In this document: positions 36,038 to 46,686 of the stretch, in pieces
How positions within the stretch are numbered: position 1 is the stretch's first letter
Layout of the letters: each line of letters opens with the position of its first letter
Assembly (NCBI GenBank): GCA_018257865.1
Contig: JAEUBA010000005.1
Coordinates: forward strand, 186,001-250,000
Length of the DNA: 64,000 bases
Origin: Stereocaulon alpinum
Taxonomy: Eukaryota; Ascomycota; Lecanoromycetes; Lecanorales; Stereocaulaceae
Direction of reading: 5' to 3'
Program-made: the position numbers and the translations under genes
The notes under the pieces: model-generated
The model's input: the letters and a program-made list of their open reading frames with translations, nothing else
Told to the model about the DNA's origin: nothing
Databases searched by the model: none

Positions 36038-37654
36038 ATGTCTACCGCTGACAACGCACGTATGACCCGCTCTGCCTCCAAGGCCCGCTCCATACACTCC
36101 GATGCTAGAGTCCCGGCTACTCCAAGTCGTCAGGCTGCACCCAAGCGTAAACGGGGGCCTACTTCCCATCGTGCCACCTCTCCTGCTGCTCCTGTCGCTC
36201 CAGAGGAAGAGGATAAGCCAGACGTCGGCACGAAAAATAACCGTGGCTACGGTACCAAAGGCAAGCCAGGCGAGGTCCAGGGTTTGTCAGCCCAGACGGC
36301 CATGGGCGGAGCTCTGGACGGTATCGCTAGCGCCGTCAACAATGCTGAGGCTACTCAAGACCAGCCTTATCAACCTTACGCCAATCCTGACGGGCTTGAT
36401 CGTGTCGACGAGGAAGACGAGGACGAAGACGAAGACGAAGCTGCGTCGACTCCGGAGGACACTCAACGTCAGTCGAGAGTTCGGGCACTCCCTCTAATTG
36501 TCGAGGCTGCGCCTCGTCCCAGTATGTTCTCCCTGCAGTACTGGGCTCCTCAGTATGGCCACACGACAGCCTTTCCCGTCCGCGACTCTTCGCAGATTGG
36601 CACTAACGATCGTATGGTCGGTTATCTCCAATGGGCACAAGATCTCTATGGCAGACATCCGGTGTACGTACCACACTTGCCATTCTCCGAGTCTGGGGTG
36701 ATCTTAAAGTCCCTTCTTTGCATGACTCTAGCTCTGGCAATATGGAGTCTGTTTCTGGGTCCGTCCTTCCTGAGACCACAGGTCGGCTCCTTGATCGCGA
36801 ACGGTACTCATCAGTCTCTCGCATATGATCCAGCCTACGAGTACAATTTTGGCCGCTTGAGTATTCGTATTGGCAAGCTTGAAAATCAACTCCAGAAAGT
36901 GCAACTAGGATCACAATCTTCGAATCCTACGCCTCAGCATCAAATCAATTGGTTCGCGCCTGGCTTTGGTGCCGTTATCGATCCTCATCTTTCCTCCCCA
37001 ACAGCATCAGTCTGCGATCCCACCTGGAGCCTGTATCCATGGAATTGGCTATTTGGACGTACCTGTCCCGAAATCGAGCTCTCGCCACCGCAGATGATGG
37101 CGCTGCATCCCTGGAACGATCCCGTCTTTGATCGATGGTGCGCTCCTCGATCTGGTGGCAAGTTACAGCTTACCGTCGACCTCGAGCGTCCGATCGCACC
37201 CACGGAATTGATTGTCGAATACGCTGCAAAAGACGCTAGCCCTACAGGGTACATGGGAGCCGCACCGAAGGAGGTCGAGCTCTGGATTCAAATTGAAGAC
37301 GATGACGTACGCGCCGCCGTCACTACCGCCATTGATCGCATGTGGCCAGGTTTCTTGGAAGACTCATCTCCACAAAACAAGGAGCTGTCCATCGAGCAGA
37401 CCCTGGGCTTCGGCTGGATACCTGTTGGTCGCTGGATCTACAACATCTACGAGGAGGACAACATCCAGAACTTCAAGATCCTGATCTCATTACAAGATTA
37501 CGGCGTTGGAATCACCAGACTTGCCATGCGAGTTAACTCTAACTGGGGCAACGTGGACTGTACTTGCGTGAATCGTTTTCGTTTGCATGGTCACGACAAG
37601 AGTGGTCTCATCGAGGCACTGGAGGAGGATCCCCGTCTGGTGGAGGCCTTCTAG
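36038..37654 (+). CDS. SUN-domain inner nuclear membrane protein, 538 aa
   Basis: Single exon. Order: basic Ser/Arg-rich N-terminus (nucleoplasmic, about 1-60); acidic Glu/Asp patch near 128-136; one membrane helix at about 221-243 (ILKSLLCMTLALAIWSLF); a short coiled-coil-like stretch (IRIGKLENQLQKV, about 278-290); and the SUN domain at about 365-525, including VDLERPIAPTELIVEYAA and RLAMRVNSNWGN with CTCVNRFRLHG. SUN proteins (Sad1/UNC-84) bind KASH proteins in the perinuclear space and tie chromosomes or spindle poles to the cytoskeleton. Type II topology is expected. The gene is isolated, with gene-poor DNA on both sides. Confidence 0.9.
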   Translation: MSTADNARMTRSASKARSIHSDARVPATPSRQAAPKRKRGPTSHRATSPAAPVAPEEEDKPDVGTKNNRGYGTKGKPGEVQGLSAQTAMGGALDGIASAVNNAEATQDQPYQPYANPDGLDRVDEEDEDEDEDEAASTPEDTQRQSRVRALPLIVEAAPRPSMFSLQYWAPQYGHTTAFPVRDSSQIGTNDRMVGYLQWAQDLYGRHPVYVPHLPFSESGVILKSLLCMTLALAIWSLFLGPSFLRPQVGSLIANGTHQSLAYDPAYEYNFGRLSIRIGKLENQLQKVQLGSQSSNPTPQHQINWFAPGFGAVIDPHLSSPTASVCDPTWSLYPWNWLFGRTCPEIELSPPQMMALHPWNDPVFDRWCAPRSGGKLQLTVDLERPIAPTELIVEYAAKDASPTGYMGAAPKEVELWIQIEDDDVRAAVTTAIDRMWPGFLEDSSPQNKELSIEQTLGFGWIPVGRWIYNIYEEDNIQNFKILISLQDYGVGITRLAMRVNSNWGNVDCTCVNRFRLHGHDKSGLIEALEEDPRLVEAF

Positions 37655-39318
37655 GGGCGCCTATCTCTACGCAAAGAAAGATAATGGAGGGCTCTCAATG
37701 AATATCATGTACTATTTCATGTAACGAGACCACAATGTATTTAGAGCATTGCATAGCGAGGTGTAGGGGCTTAGCAATAGTCACCTACCTGGTACAAGAG
37801 ACTAGGATAGAGATACAATGACACTAGGATAATGAGTAGTCCCACAAAAAGCTGACTATCTATCGTACTCTGTGTCTGCTGTGCTCATCCGTGCTGTGCT
37901 CCACATGCCGATGCTGACAATGCAGCTTGCGTGTCAAGCATTCTTCGCGTTACTCTGTTTGCATGAGGCAAAGTGCGTGCAGGGAGCGGACGAACAGGGG
38001 CTGTACCCCAGACGGGAGTCTAGACCTGAAACAATGCTTATCAGGGTTGGGCAAATCCCTTATCAGGTTGACTGTGGCCTGACGATGCAGGTACGTGTAG
38101 CGTACATGTGCGGCGCGAGGACGCCAAATAAAGCGGGAAGTGGGGGTTGCATTGGACGCTGAAGATCCATCACCACTGGCGGAGGAACTCATACGGCGTG
38201 GGCAGCAAGCTAGACTTGGAGCATCACGTAAGATTCTGGTCTTATCTCTTGCTCAATCAGGTACGTGCACACAGCTGTGTTGATCAGATAGACGCATACA
38301 GCTGAGTTCATTCAGGGGTGCATTCAGGGGACCATTTCGTAAGTGTTTTCCATTAAGGCAACACCACAAGTACAGAACAACAGGTGACAGCTATTTGGAA
38401 TACAGGAGGCGTCTCCGGTATGTCTTCCGGGGGCCGTGCACCGGGCGCCACAAGCGTGCAAGCCCCAGATACGCCAGTGAAGAACCAGAGATGAAGTTGA
38501 GATTGAATTCAGTAAGACAACCTAGGAATGCGTCATCGACGTGGCACCATTGAGGCACCATTGGGGCACTGTTTCACGCCATCTCCTAGCAGAGCTTCCC
38601 CCCCTTTCCCCCAATAATCCGATTGGGCAGCCCCAACGGTTGCTTCCAATCTACACATTATTATTAAGTTATTGAACTCTGATAAACTTCATCCTCCAAA
38701 TTCTTTTTAGTCATTGCCGTTTGCTTCGTCCACGCTATCGCCCTGCACCATCCTGCACCACTGCAACATCAAGGCACGACAAGTTCATTACCAAGACCAC
38801 TTCGCGGCTCTGGGCCAACTCCTAGGCCATCCACATGGATATTTTATTGGGCGGTGGATCGGGGCATTCGGGTGGGGACCGTGGTTCGGGAGCGGTGTGG
38901 CTGCCCTGGCGCCCTACTGGAAGGGGCACATCCTCACAAGGGCTGAGGCTACGCTTCCTACGCCAGACCAAAAGGGAGTCAACCAATTCTCCAAGACCTG
39001 ACTATACTTCATTGCTGTGGTTCCACTGGGATATATGGCTTTTACTAGTGCACGGGACCCTCATGTCCTTGTCTCTCGTTCCCTCTTCTCTGATCTACCC
39101 TCAATGCCCTTTTCATATGACTACGAACCAGTCTTACTGCATTGCAATGTTCTCGTCACAGGAAGAGGCCATGAGGTAGCCTTATTATCCACGCTCATAT
39201 TCATTGGAATTTGTCTTCCAGCCTGCCACCCACATCTACAAGACAATCCGATGCAACGCCTCCAACACGCTACATAGACGCATACAAGCGGTCCAGTCGC
39301 TTCAGCAGTCTTCCGACC
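37655..39318. other. Intergenic, 1.66 kb, including the GPCR leader
   Basis: No gene recognised. Short direct repeats occur (ATTCAGGGG twice near 38,313-38,330; GGCACCATTG twice near 38,540-38,565). Several short upstream ATGs lie in the last 600 bp and could act as uORFs if the transcript starts early. Confidence 0.45.
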
Positions 39319-40761
39319 ATGGCACCAGCAGGGCCAACATTGGGTCCCGGTCAGATCAACGCCTTTGCTATCACAGAAAGAGTCACTTCGATCTTGTCAT
39401 TACTGGGCATTCTCTTCATCTTGTCAACGTTCTTATTGGGAAGAGGCTTCAACAAGCCAATCAACAGGCTGGTGTTCGCTGCATCATGGAGCAACCTTGG
39501 AATGAACATTGCAGCTTTGATAGCGGAAGATGGCGTCTCTGCTGGTCAGAGTTCGCCCCTGTGCCAATTCCAGGCTTTCGCTATCCAAATGTGAGTTCGA
39601 AGGAAAGGAACCTGGGCGTACATCATCTAATGGGAAAGCAGGTTCCTGGGAGTTGATGCTTTATGGGCACTGTGCATGGCTTTCAACGTCCATCTCGCTC
39701 TATTCCGGGGATGGACCGCAGAGCGCATGCAAGCACAGGAATGGCGATACTTCATGGCATGTTACGGATTCTCTTTCATACCAGCGCTCGCGTACCTTTT
39801 TATCAACGTTGAGGGCCGTGAGAAGGTGTACGGGCCAGCTCTAGTAAGTTATACCACGATGCAGACCCGAGCCCCCGCTAACGCTTGGAAAGCTTTGGTG
39901 CTGGATCACTGGAGACTGGGACTTCCTTCGCATTGCGACTCTCTACGGCATAGTTTGGTGTGTCTCAATTATCAAGCTCCAAAAGCCACATTACTGACAA
40001 GACACAGGATCGCTCTCACCTCTGCCTTTGTCATATACTGTATGGCGGGCGCCAAAGTCTGGCGCAATAGACACGATCTTCGCGAATGGTTCAACCCTTT
40101 CAACGAAAATCCCTTTGAAGGCACCGTCACCACAAGAGTCGAAGTCACAACCCACGCGCGTCGCACTGGATCTTTGTCCTCAGCGAAACGTCCGTCCGGT
40201 GGAGATAGGCCCATTCCTGGCATCGATTTCCAGGGTAGCGGCGACTACGATCCCTACACCGTCAATGTCGAAGTAGGCCCAAAACACGAGCGCCAGGGTT
40301 CTGCACCAGAATTATTCCGCATGCGATCCCTGACCCGCAACGCTGCGCTCAAAGAAGCCAATGCCGACGCCTGGCTCTACGCGCGCGTGGCATTTCTTTT
40401 CTTTTGCGCTCTGCTTATATCATGGGTGCCTTCCAGTATCAACAGAGTCTACTCTCTCGCGCATCCCAATCGCCTCAACTTCGCCCTCAACTACGTCGAA
40501 ACACTTGTCCTTCCCCTCCAAGGCTTTTTGAACGCAGTCGTCTATGTCATCACATCTCAAACTGCCTGTCGAAATCTGTGGCGCAGCATTACTGGAGGGC
40601 AGGAGCTACCAAGGAAAAGCAGCTCTATCACGGGCACTGGATCGGACGTACCGCTGGGTATGGGCAAGACAGATACAAAGCTAGAGCGATTCGCGGCCCG
40701 CAGGTCGAGTCAGAGGTTGGATAGCGATGTGACTAGTATTTCTAGTTTGCGGCCGCACTGA
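39319..40761 (+). CDS. cAMP-receptor-like G-protein-coupled receptor, 430 aa
   Basis: Four exons: 39,319-39,590; 39,642-39,843; 39,893-39,957; 40,008-40,761. Introns are 51, 49 and 50 bp; phases agree. Seven hydrophobic segments: TM1 near residues 20-41 (ILSLLGILFILSTFLL), TM2 after NRLVFAASWSN, TM3 (VDALWALCMAFNVHLALF), TM4 (FSFIPALAYLFI), then WCWITGDWDFLRIATLYGIVW leading to TM5, a long third loop of about 150 residues, TM6 (FLFFCALLISWVPSSINR) and TM7 (VLPLQGFLNAVVYVI). The WCWI...LRI...YG pattern and TM6-7 match fungal Dictyostelium-cAR-like receptors (GprH type). Ligand unknown. The long Ser/Arg-rich loop suggests G-protein coupling and phosphorylation. Confidence 0.88.
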
Positions 40762-43732
40762 CCTTGGTTCGCAGGCTCAAAAGTCGCGAGCGATGATTCT
40801 GAACGCCTGTCACGATGCAAGGCGTTGCGAAAGGAAGAATAAAGGGAGTTGATGGAACTGGATCTCTATCTCTGATCTTCGCGCATACGGATATACCCCT
40901 ACGTTTATGTGTTGCTTCTGCACATCTTGTTCGCTATCTTTATTGGGCAATTCATTCGTGCCATCGAGGGAAAGATTCAACATATATATGATTACATGAT
41001 TCCACAATCTACCTCTATCTCTCATCCTTGCTTCCTGCGCCGTATCTACGCCTTGATCAGCCGATCCGCCGCCGCCGTTGACTCGTCAGGCGCACAAATT
41101 CTCCGTCTCGCCACGGAGATTTCTAGACTCTTCATTGATCTGAAAAAGCCAAGCGCAAAATCAGCCCAGAAGGTGTGGGCTGCTAGAGCTGCAAGGAAAT
41201 GATCTTCGCCCAGCGTCCAAGGACTGTTCAGGACGAAGAAGAAGTAAAACCAACAATGTCTCCAATTGTATGCACCCATCCGGTTCACCTTCTAGCAACG
41301 TCTCCGCCACCAGCTCGCCATCTAACATCGATGATCGTCCGGAGCACTTGGGGCCTTGTCGCATTGCATTCAGTCCACTCTTAACTCCCCAAGCCGTTTC
41401 CCATTTACATTTCAATGTACCTAGGTAGGTAAGCACCGCATTCCTGAACCACGTCAACCCTTCCCACCTCTCTGTCTCTACGTCGCGATCTTTATGGGGG
41501 AAGGGGATCTGCACCCTGGCCGGTTGGTAGGTACCTTAGATTCTATTCCAACCCCTAAATAGTCTGATCTCCCAGGCTCTGGTGAGTGATTTTGATTTGA
41601 GTCAGGGAGATGGGATGAGATACGGGTCATAGCATAGGATAGTATATCATTGCATTGTGTATACGTGGTATGGTGTCGAATTTGGAGCTTTCGACAAATT
41701 CCAATTCTCATTTTGTTCTAACCTACTTACTTACGAAGTCATGGGCGAGGTAGTTATTCGCTTCGCTTACCTTCCTTGATACCCCCTTCTCCTACCCTAA
41801 AATAGATAGTACCTACCCACCTACCCCCACTCCCCTCTAACAACCCCACCTCCTAACCCCAAAACTCAAATACAGTACCATACCCAACCCACTCCATCCC
41901 TTCTCTCCCTACAGTAAACCACCCAGCAAATCCCCCAAGCGCTAATTGAAAACCGCCCACATCATCCCCAACTAAAACCAAAGCCATCAAAGTAATCGAA
42001 TCTATCGAAACTACCTAGACCCCTTACCTTATCCATACATATCCCCATCCAAAAAACCACGTTTCCGCAGACAGCGACGCGTGATAGTTACTTCCCACCG
42101 TAACCCTACTAGGGTCCTTAATACTTATAACAACAACAACAACCTCCCCCATCGAAAGTCTCCCTCATCCGCGTCATCATCCCCCTCCCCTCTCCTCTCC
42201 TGCAGAAGTAAGGTAGCTACGCATGTGGTCGACAATAAATACCCTTTGAGATAGAATATACGTACTACCAGTCTTGTGAACAGTTCTATTGGATTCGCGA
42301 ACTCGGGTTGTGTTGGGTAGGGTAGGGTAGGTTAGGGTAGGTTTATTCGTGTGCGTGCGTGAGGTAAGCGTGGAAGTCTTGTGGTTGTTTGATATCTGTA
42401 CGGTTTTGGAATTCCTGTAGTTCTAGCGCTGTTACGGGGGTGTCTGGATTGCCGTTTTGCGTGTTTGTTTTATTGGGGCGGAAATGGGGTAGGGTGTTAG
42501 GTCGATGGACTGGGGATCTATGTACGGTAGCTTGATGAATTGATTGATTGATTGAGGAAAGAAAGATGGGTATCTTGTTGCTGGTATCCAGGTACTTGAG
42601 TTTATAACGCTAGCGCGCTCTGATGTTTTCTTTAGGCTTCGACTAGGGAGGCGGGAGTTTGTGTATGGTGTTTGGACTTGCTGGGACGCAGGAGGGGGTT
42701 GTGGGGATTTTATGGGAGCGAGATCTGGATTAGTGCAGGCTTGGGGGGGTTGGGTTGGGTTGGGTTGCATGATATGATTCGATGGGGTTATGTGGCTAGC
42801 TGTTGCTTGCTGATTTAGAATCGCTATCGCTGTAGTGATTGAGCATGTGTAGAGCCCCCTTCGTACACTGAGCGCCTCCCTAAGAGTAAATATAGCAATT
42901 CGTAAGAGCTTGTCTGACAATATCATCTTGGTTGTGGAAGCCGGGTTTGAGTCTCAGGCAGGCGATGTGAGTGCAGTGCGAATGGACCATCTGTTGGGAT
43001 GGTTATCTACTTGCTAGTTGTTGGATTTGTTTGGTATGTATATCTGCGGAACGTAGATTCTCGGTGAAATGCTGTGAGCGTGGAAAGGATTCTGTGGTGG
43101 TCAATCCTCGAGACCTTCGAGGAGGGGTGCTGGAAGCCTGCAGCTCGTTGGACCATGATGTTTAATCGATTGGTTGGAAAGGTTAGCATGTTAGAGTTTC
43201 GAGGAATTGTTGGCTATGGTCCTACTCTCAGATCTAATGTCGAACCCAATCGGTTTGTTAGCAGAAGTCAAGGTGTCTGGGAACGACACGGAAAGTCAAC
43301 CGGGGCACAACTCGCAAATGAAACCTGCAAATTCCCCCTGGCCCTATCGCCAACGCTTTGCTACTTGCAACGCTGATTGGAGCATAGGATGGGTGGTAAT
43401 ACTGAGGCAATGTAACTTAGCTAGTGGCATTGACACTGTGTCGTTGTATTTTCGCACAACTGTTGGACCAGTGCTGCTCGCGAGCGCACCTTTAAGAAAC
43501 TCGGTGGCTCGCTACTCAGATGCTCTGGGAGTGGATAGTAACGATGTGAGTCATAAAACATCAACTTTTTAAATAGCGAGTGGCGGAGCATGTTGCTCTA
43601 GGACGTAAGTAATCATCAAAGCGCTTTTATCTCTATTGTCTGTCTCTATTAGCTGACGCGTAGAACCGATCTATAAAGTGTGTTCAAAAGCAACATATGT
43701 ATCCGAGAGGCTTGCCATTTGCATACCATCGT
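40762..43732. other. Gene-poor 3-kb stretch with strong strand asymmetry
   Basis: No supported gene. From about 41,760 to 42,210 the plus strand is C-rich and almost free of G; from about 42,290 to 42,790 it is G/T-rich. Two G-quadruplex-capable runs lie in the G-rich arm (42,315-42,337 and 42,743-42,764). The 164-codon minus frame at 42,432-42,926 is low-complexity Pro/Thr/Gln text produced by this skew and is not called as a gene. Confidence 0.55.
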
Positions 43733-45085
43733 TTAAGCCATCGGCTTACCCGCTTTTTGATCCTCCTTCAATTTGTCCAGCAGTTCCTGGGGAGGAGACT
43801 GTCTGTACCCTTGCGGGTTGTTCTTAGTCCACCTCCATAAATCCTCACAGGCATCGTACAGTGTGCGCTCGGCCTTCCACTTCAACTCCGTGTTTGCCTT
43901 TGTTGGGTTGGCGGTCAGGTCCAGCACGTCACCCGCCCGACGCCCTACGACTTCGTATGGCAGTTTTCTACCCACAGCATCGCTGAAAGCCTTGATCATC
44001 TCGAATACTGTGCTGCCCTTACCGGTCCCCAAGTTCCAAGCCTTTACACCGGGGTGGTGATCGCGAAGATAATTAAGGGCAACGAGATGCCCTTTTGCAA
44101 GGTCAAGGATATGGATATAATCGCGGATAGCGGTACCGTCCTTCGAAGCGTAGTCTGTAGTAAGCTGAGTGAGCATACGTTCTCCATAGGGACCACCGCA
44201 ATGAGAAACAGCAGCCCTACCGTCTCCAAAGACGAGCAATTTCTCTCGTTTCCCAACTGCAACCTGAGCAAGCAGTGGAAGCAGGTTATACGGTACACCT
44301 TGGGGGTCTTCTCCCATGACTCCGCTTGGGTGCGAGCCAGCAGGGTTAAAGTATCGCAATAGCGCGGCGTTCCAGTGGTCACCACTCTTGCCTTGCTTCT
44401 TGAGATTGTTGCGTTGAGCCTCGACGTGGTCCGTGATAAGAGATTCGACGGTGGCTTTGGTGCGGCCGTAGGGGTTTGTTGGCCCGATGGGGCAGATCTC
44501 GGGGATGGGAATCATGTTTTCGAAGCGGGTGGCGTCGCCGTAGACGGTAGCAGAGGAGGAGAAAACTATATTAGAGACATTGTGCCTGGTCGCAGAAGAG
44601 AGGAGGCAGATCGTGCCATAGACGTTGGTACGATAGTACTCCAGGGGTATCTCGCCAGACTCGCCTACTGCCTGCAAATGGTCAATCCAAATCTCATTAC
44701 TTCTTTTCAATCGCGCCGAAGAACATCTTTGTCGCACTTCATGTCCTGTAAACCTGGGTCCTGAGGCGTACCTTCAGGGCAGCGAAATGAATGACGCTGT
44801 CGATATCAGGATGTGCCTTGAAGACCTTGTCAAAGTCCTCCTCCTTTCTGATGTCGACATTGTAGTACTCGGGTCGCTTGCCGGAAATGAGTTCGATGCG
44901 ATTGATCGTCTCTTCCGAAGAATTTTGCAAGTTGTCAACAATCACGACTTTGTAGCCTGCTTCGAGAAGGGCGAGGGCGGTAAAGGAGCCAATGTAGCCG
45001 CAGCCACTGCAGGATTGTCAGCATGTCTGGTCTTTGATGAGAGAGAGTTCGCCTACCCAGTAACGAGTACAGAGCCGACTGTCAT
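43733..45085 (-). CDS. UDP-glucose 4-epimerase (GalE/Gal10 epimerase type), 378 aa
   Basis: Four exons on the minus strand: 45,057-45,085; 44,772-45,006; 44,221-44,671; 43,733-44,154. Introns are 50, 100 and 66 bp; phases agree. A short-chain dehydrogenase fold: NAD-binding TGGCGYIG near residues 9-16, HFAALKAVGES, SSSATVYG with the catalytic Ser/Thr region, and the YGRTK Tyr-x-x-x-Lys pair; further on, LRYFNPAGSHPSG, RDYIHILD and the ending typical of GalE. It interconverts UDP-glucose and UDP-galactose (Leloir pathway, cell-wall galactose). No mutarotase domain is fused, unlike budding-yeast Gal10. The third intron is 66 nt, stop-free and in frame. Divergent from the oxidoreductase with 259 bp between starts. 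Confidence 0.95.
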
Positions 45086-45344
45086 GTCTGCGAGTGGTTT
45101 CTAGTCTTTGTGAGGGTCAATTGGAGTTGCCAGCGCTTCGAGAGCTTGGTGGGAGCTGAAAGATAGCTCAGGGACGCAAAGATTGTGATTGGTCCTCCAG
45201 AGCCCCAATTGCCGACACCCCTCCGCGACACCCAGAACTTTCGTCATAGCTGTATCCAGGCGATATGGCTTACCAATGTGAAGCCGGAGTGTTCTCTGCA
45301 GGATCCCTGTCCACATCCCTGCAATTGACCTTCTATTCCCTTAC
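45086..45344. promoter_or_regulatory. Shared divergent promoter region
   Basis: 259 bp between the starts of the epimerase (minus) and the quinone oxidoreductase (plus). Too short for two independent full promoters, so some elements are probably shared. No specific box is convincing. Confidence 0.4.
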
Positions 45345-46546
45345 ATGTCTCTACGCTTTCTCTCCAAAACACCTGTCCATCCTCAATTGACCAAACCAAC
45401 CTCCCGCCTCTCCCTCCTCACCTCCCCCATCGCAACCACAACAATGGCCTCCACCCACCCCCCAAAAACAATGAAAGGCATCCAAATCTCCCAAACCGGC
45501 GGAACAGAAGTCCTACAACACAAAACCGACCTCGCAGTCCCGACCCCCAAAGAAGGCGAAGTCCTCGTCAAAAACTCCCACATCGGCATAAACTACATAG
45601 ACACCTACTTCCGCACAGGCCTCTACCCCTCCCCCAAACCCGAAATCCTCGGCAAAGAAGCCTCCGGCACAATCCTCTCCCTCGGTCCCTCCGTAACCTC
45701 CTTCACCCCCAACGACCGCGTAGTCTACCTAGCCTCCTCCAGCTACGCAGAATACACCGCCGCCCCCGCTTCCAAGACAGTGAAAATCCCCTCTTCCATC
45801 TCGTCTCCAGATGCCTGCGCCGCGCTCCTCCAAGGCCTGACGGCTCTGACGTTAACGGAAGAGGCGCATGCTGTGCAAAGGGGGGATTGGGTGCTTGTGC
45901 TAGCGGCTAGTGGAGGCGTGGGGGGGTTGTTGTGTCAGATATTGAGAGCGAAGGGGGCGCATACGATTGCTACGGTGGGGAGTGAGGGGAAGGTTGCTGT
46001 GGCGAGGGAGAGTGGGGCTGAGGTTGTGCTTGTGGAGGGGGAGGGGGTGGTGGAGAGTAAGGTGAGGGAGTGTACGGGGGGGAAGGGGGTGGTTGCTGTT
46101 TTTGATGGGGTGGGGAAGGCGACGTTTGAGAGGAGTTTGGAGGTAGTGGGGACGAAGGGGACGGTGGTCAGTTTTGGGAATGCGAGTGGGGCTGTGCCGC
46201 CTTTTGCTATTGCGTGAGTGGTGCTTTTCTTGCTTTTTGGGGGGTGGGGATGGGGTGGGCTAATGAGAGTGTAGGAGGTTATCGGCGAAGAATGCGAAGG
46301 TTGTGAGGCCGACTTTGTTTAATTACATTGCTACGACGGAGGAGTGGGAGTATTATACGGCTAAGCTGTGGAAGCTGATGGAGGAGGATCATATGAAGGT
46401 TAAGATTCATGAGATATATCCATTGAAGGATGTAGCGAGGGCACATACTGTGAGTTTGGGCATGATACTTCGAAGTATCCGTCTAACTGGCGTGATAGGA
46501 TCTCGAAGGCCGAAAGACTATGGGCAAGCTGCTCATGACGCCGTGA
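45345..46546 (+). CDS. Quinone oxidoreductase (zeta-crystallin-like MDR family), 362 aa
   Basis: Three exons: 45,345-46,213; 46,278-46,449; 46,499-46,546. Introns are 64 and 49 bp; phases agree. The first 33 residues are basic, Ser/Thr-rich and lack acidic residues, like a mitochondrial presequence; a second in-frame ATG at Met34 (45,444), just before MASTHPPKTMKG, would give the cytosolic form. Then the GroES-like catalytic domain (VLVKNSHIGINYIDTYFRTG) and the NADPH-binding Rossmann fold (LAASGGVGGLLCQI). No zinc ligands are seen, as expected for the QOR branch, which reduces quinones with NADPH. Codon usage flips from C-rich to G-rich at about 45,855 inside exon 1. Confidence 0.92.
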
Positions 46547-46686
46547 ATGAAAATGCAAGAAAAGTCGTAAAATCCATGAAATATTTTGATGACTTGATGG
46601 CCACCTGCATTAGTAGTGTACCCCAAAAGCTCTGTCCGTGTCTCAATCTCGAGTTTCTGTCCACGTTCAGGAGCACAACCACCAGA

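Noticed and set aside
40909..41202. 97-codon frame after the GPCR
   Set aside because: No ATG at its start and it lies in the likely 3'UTR.
42315..42337. Interstitial telomere repeat
   Set aside because: Units are GGGTA with one GGTTA, not a regular TTAGGG array; a G-rich skew run is a simpler reading.
42432..42926. 164-codon minus-strand frame as a gene
   Set aside because: Low-complexity Pro/Thr/Gln text caused by local strand skew; the ATG is weak and no domain or intron structure is seen.
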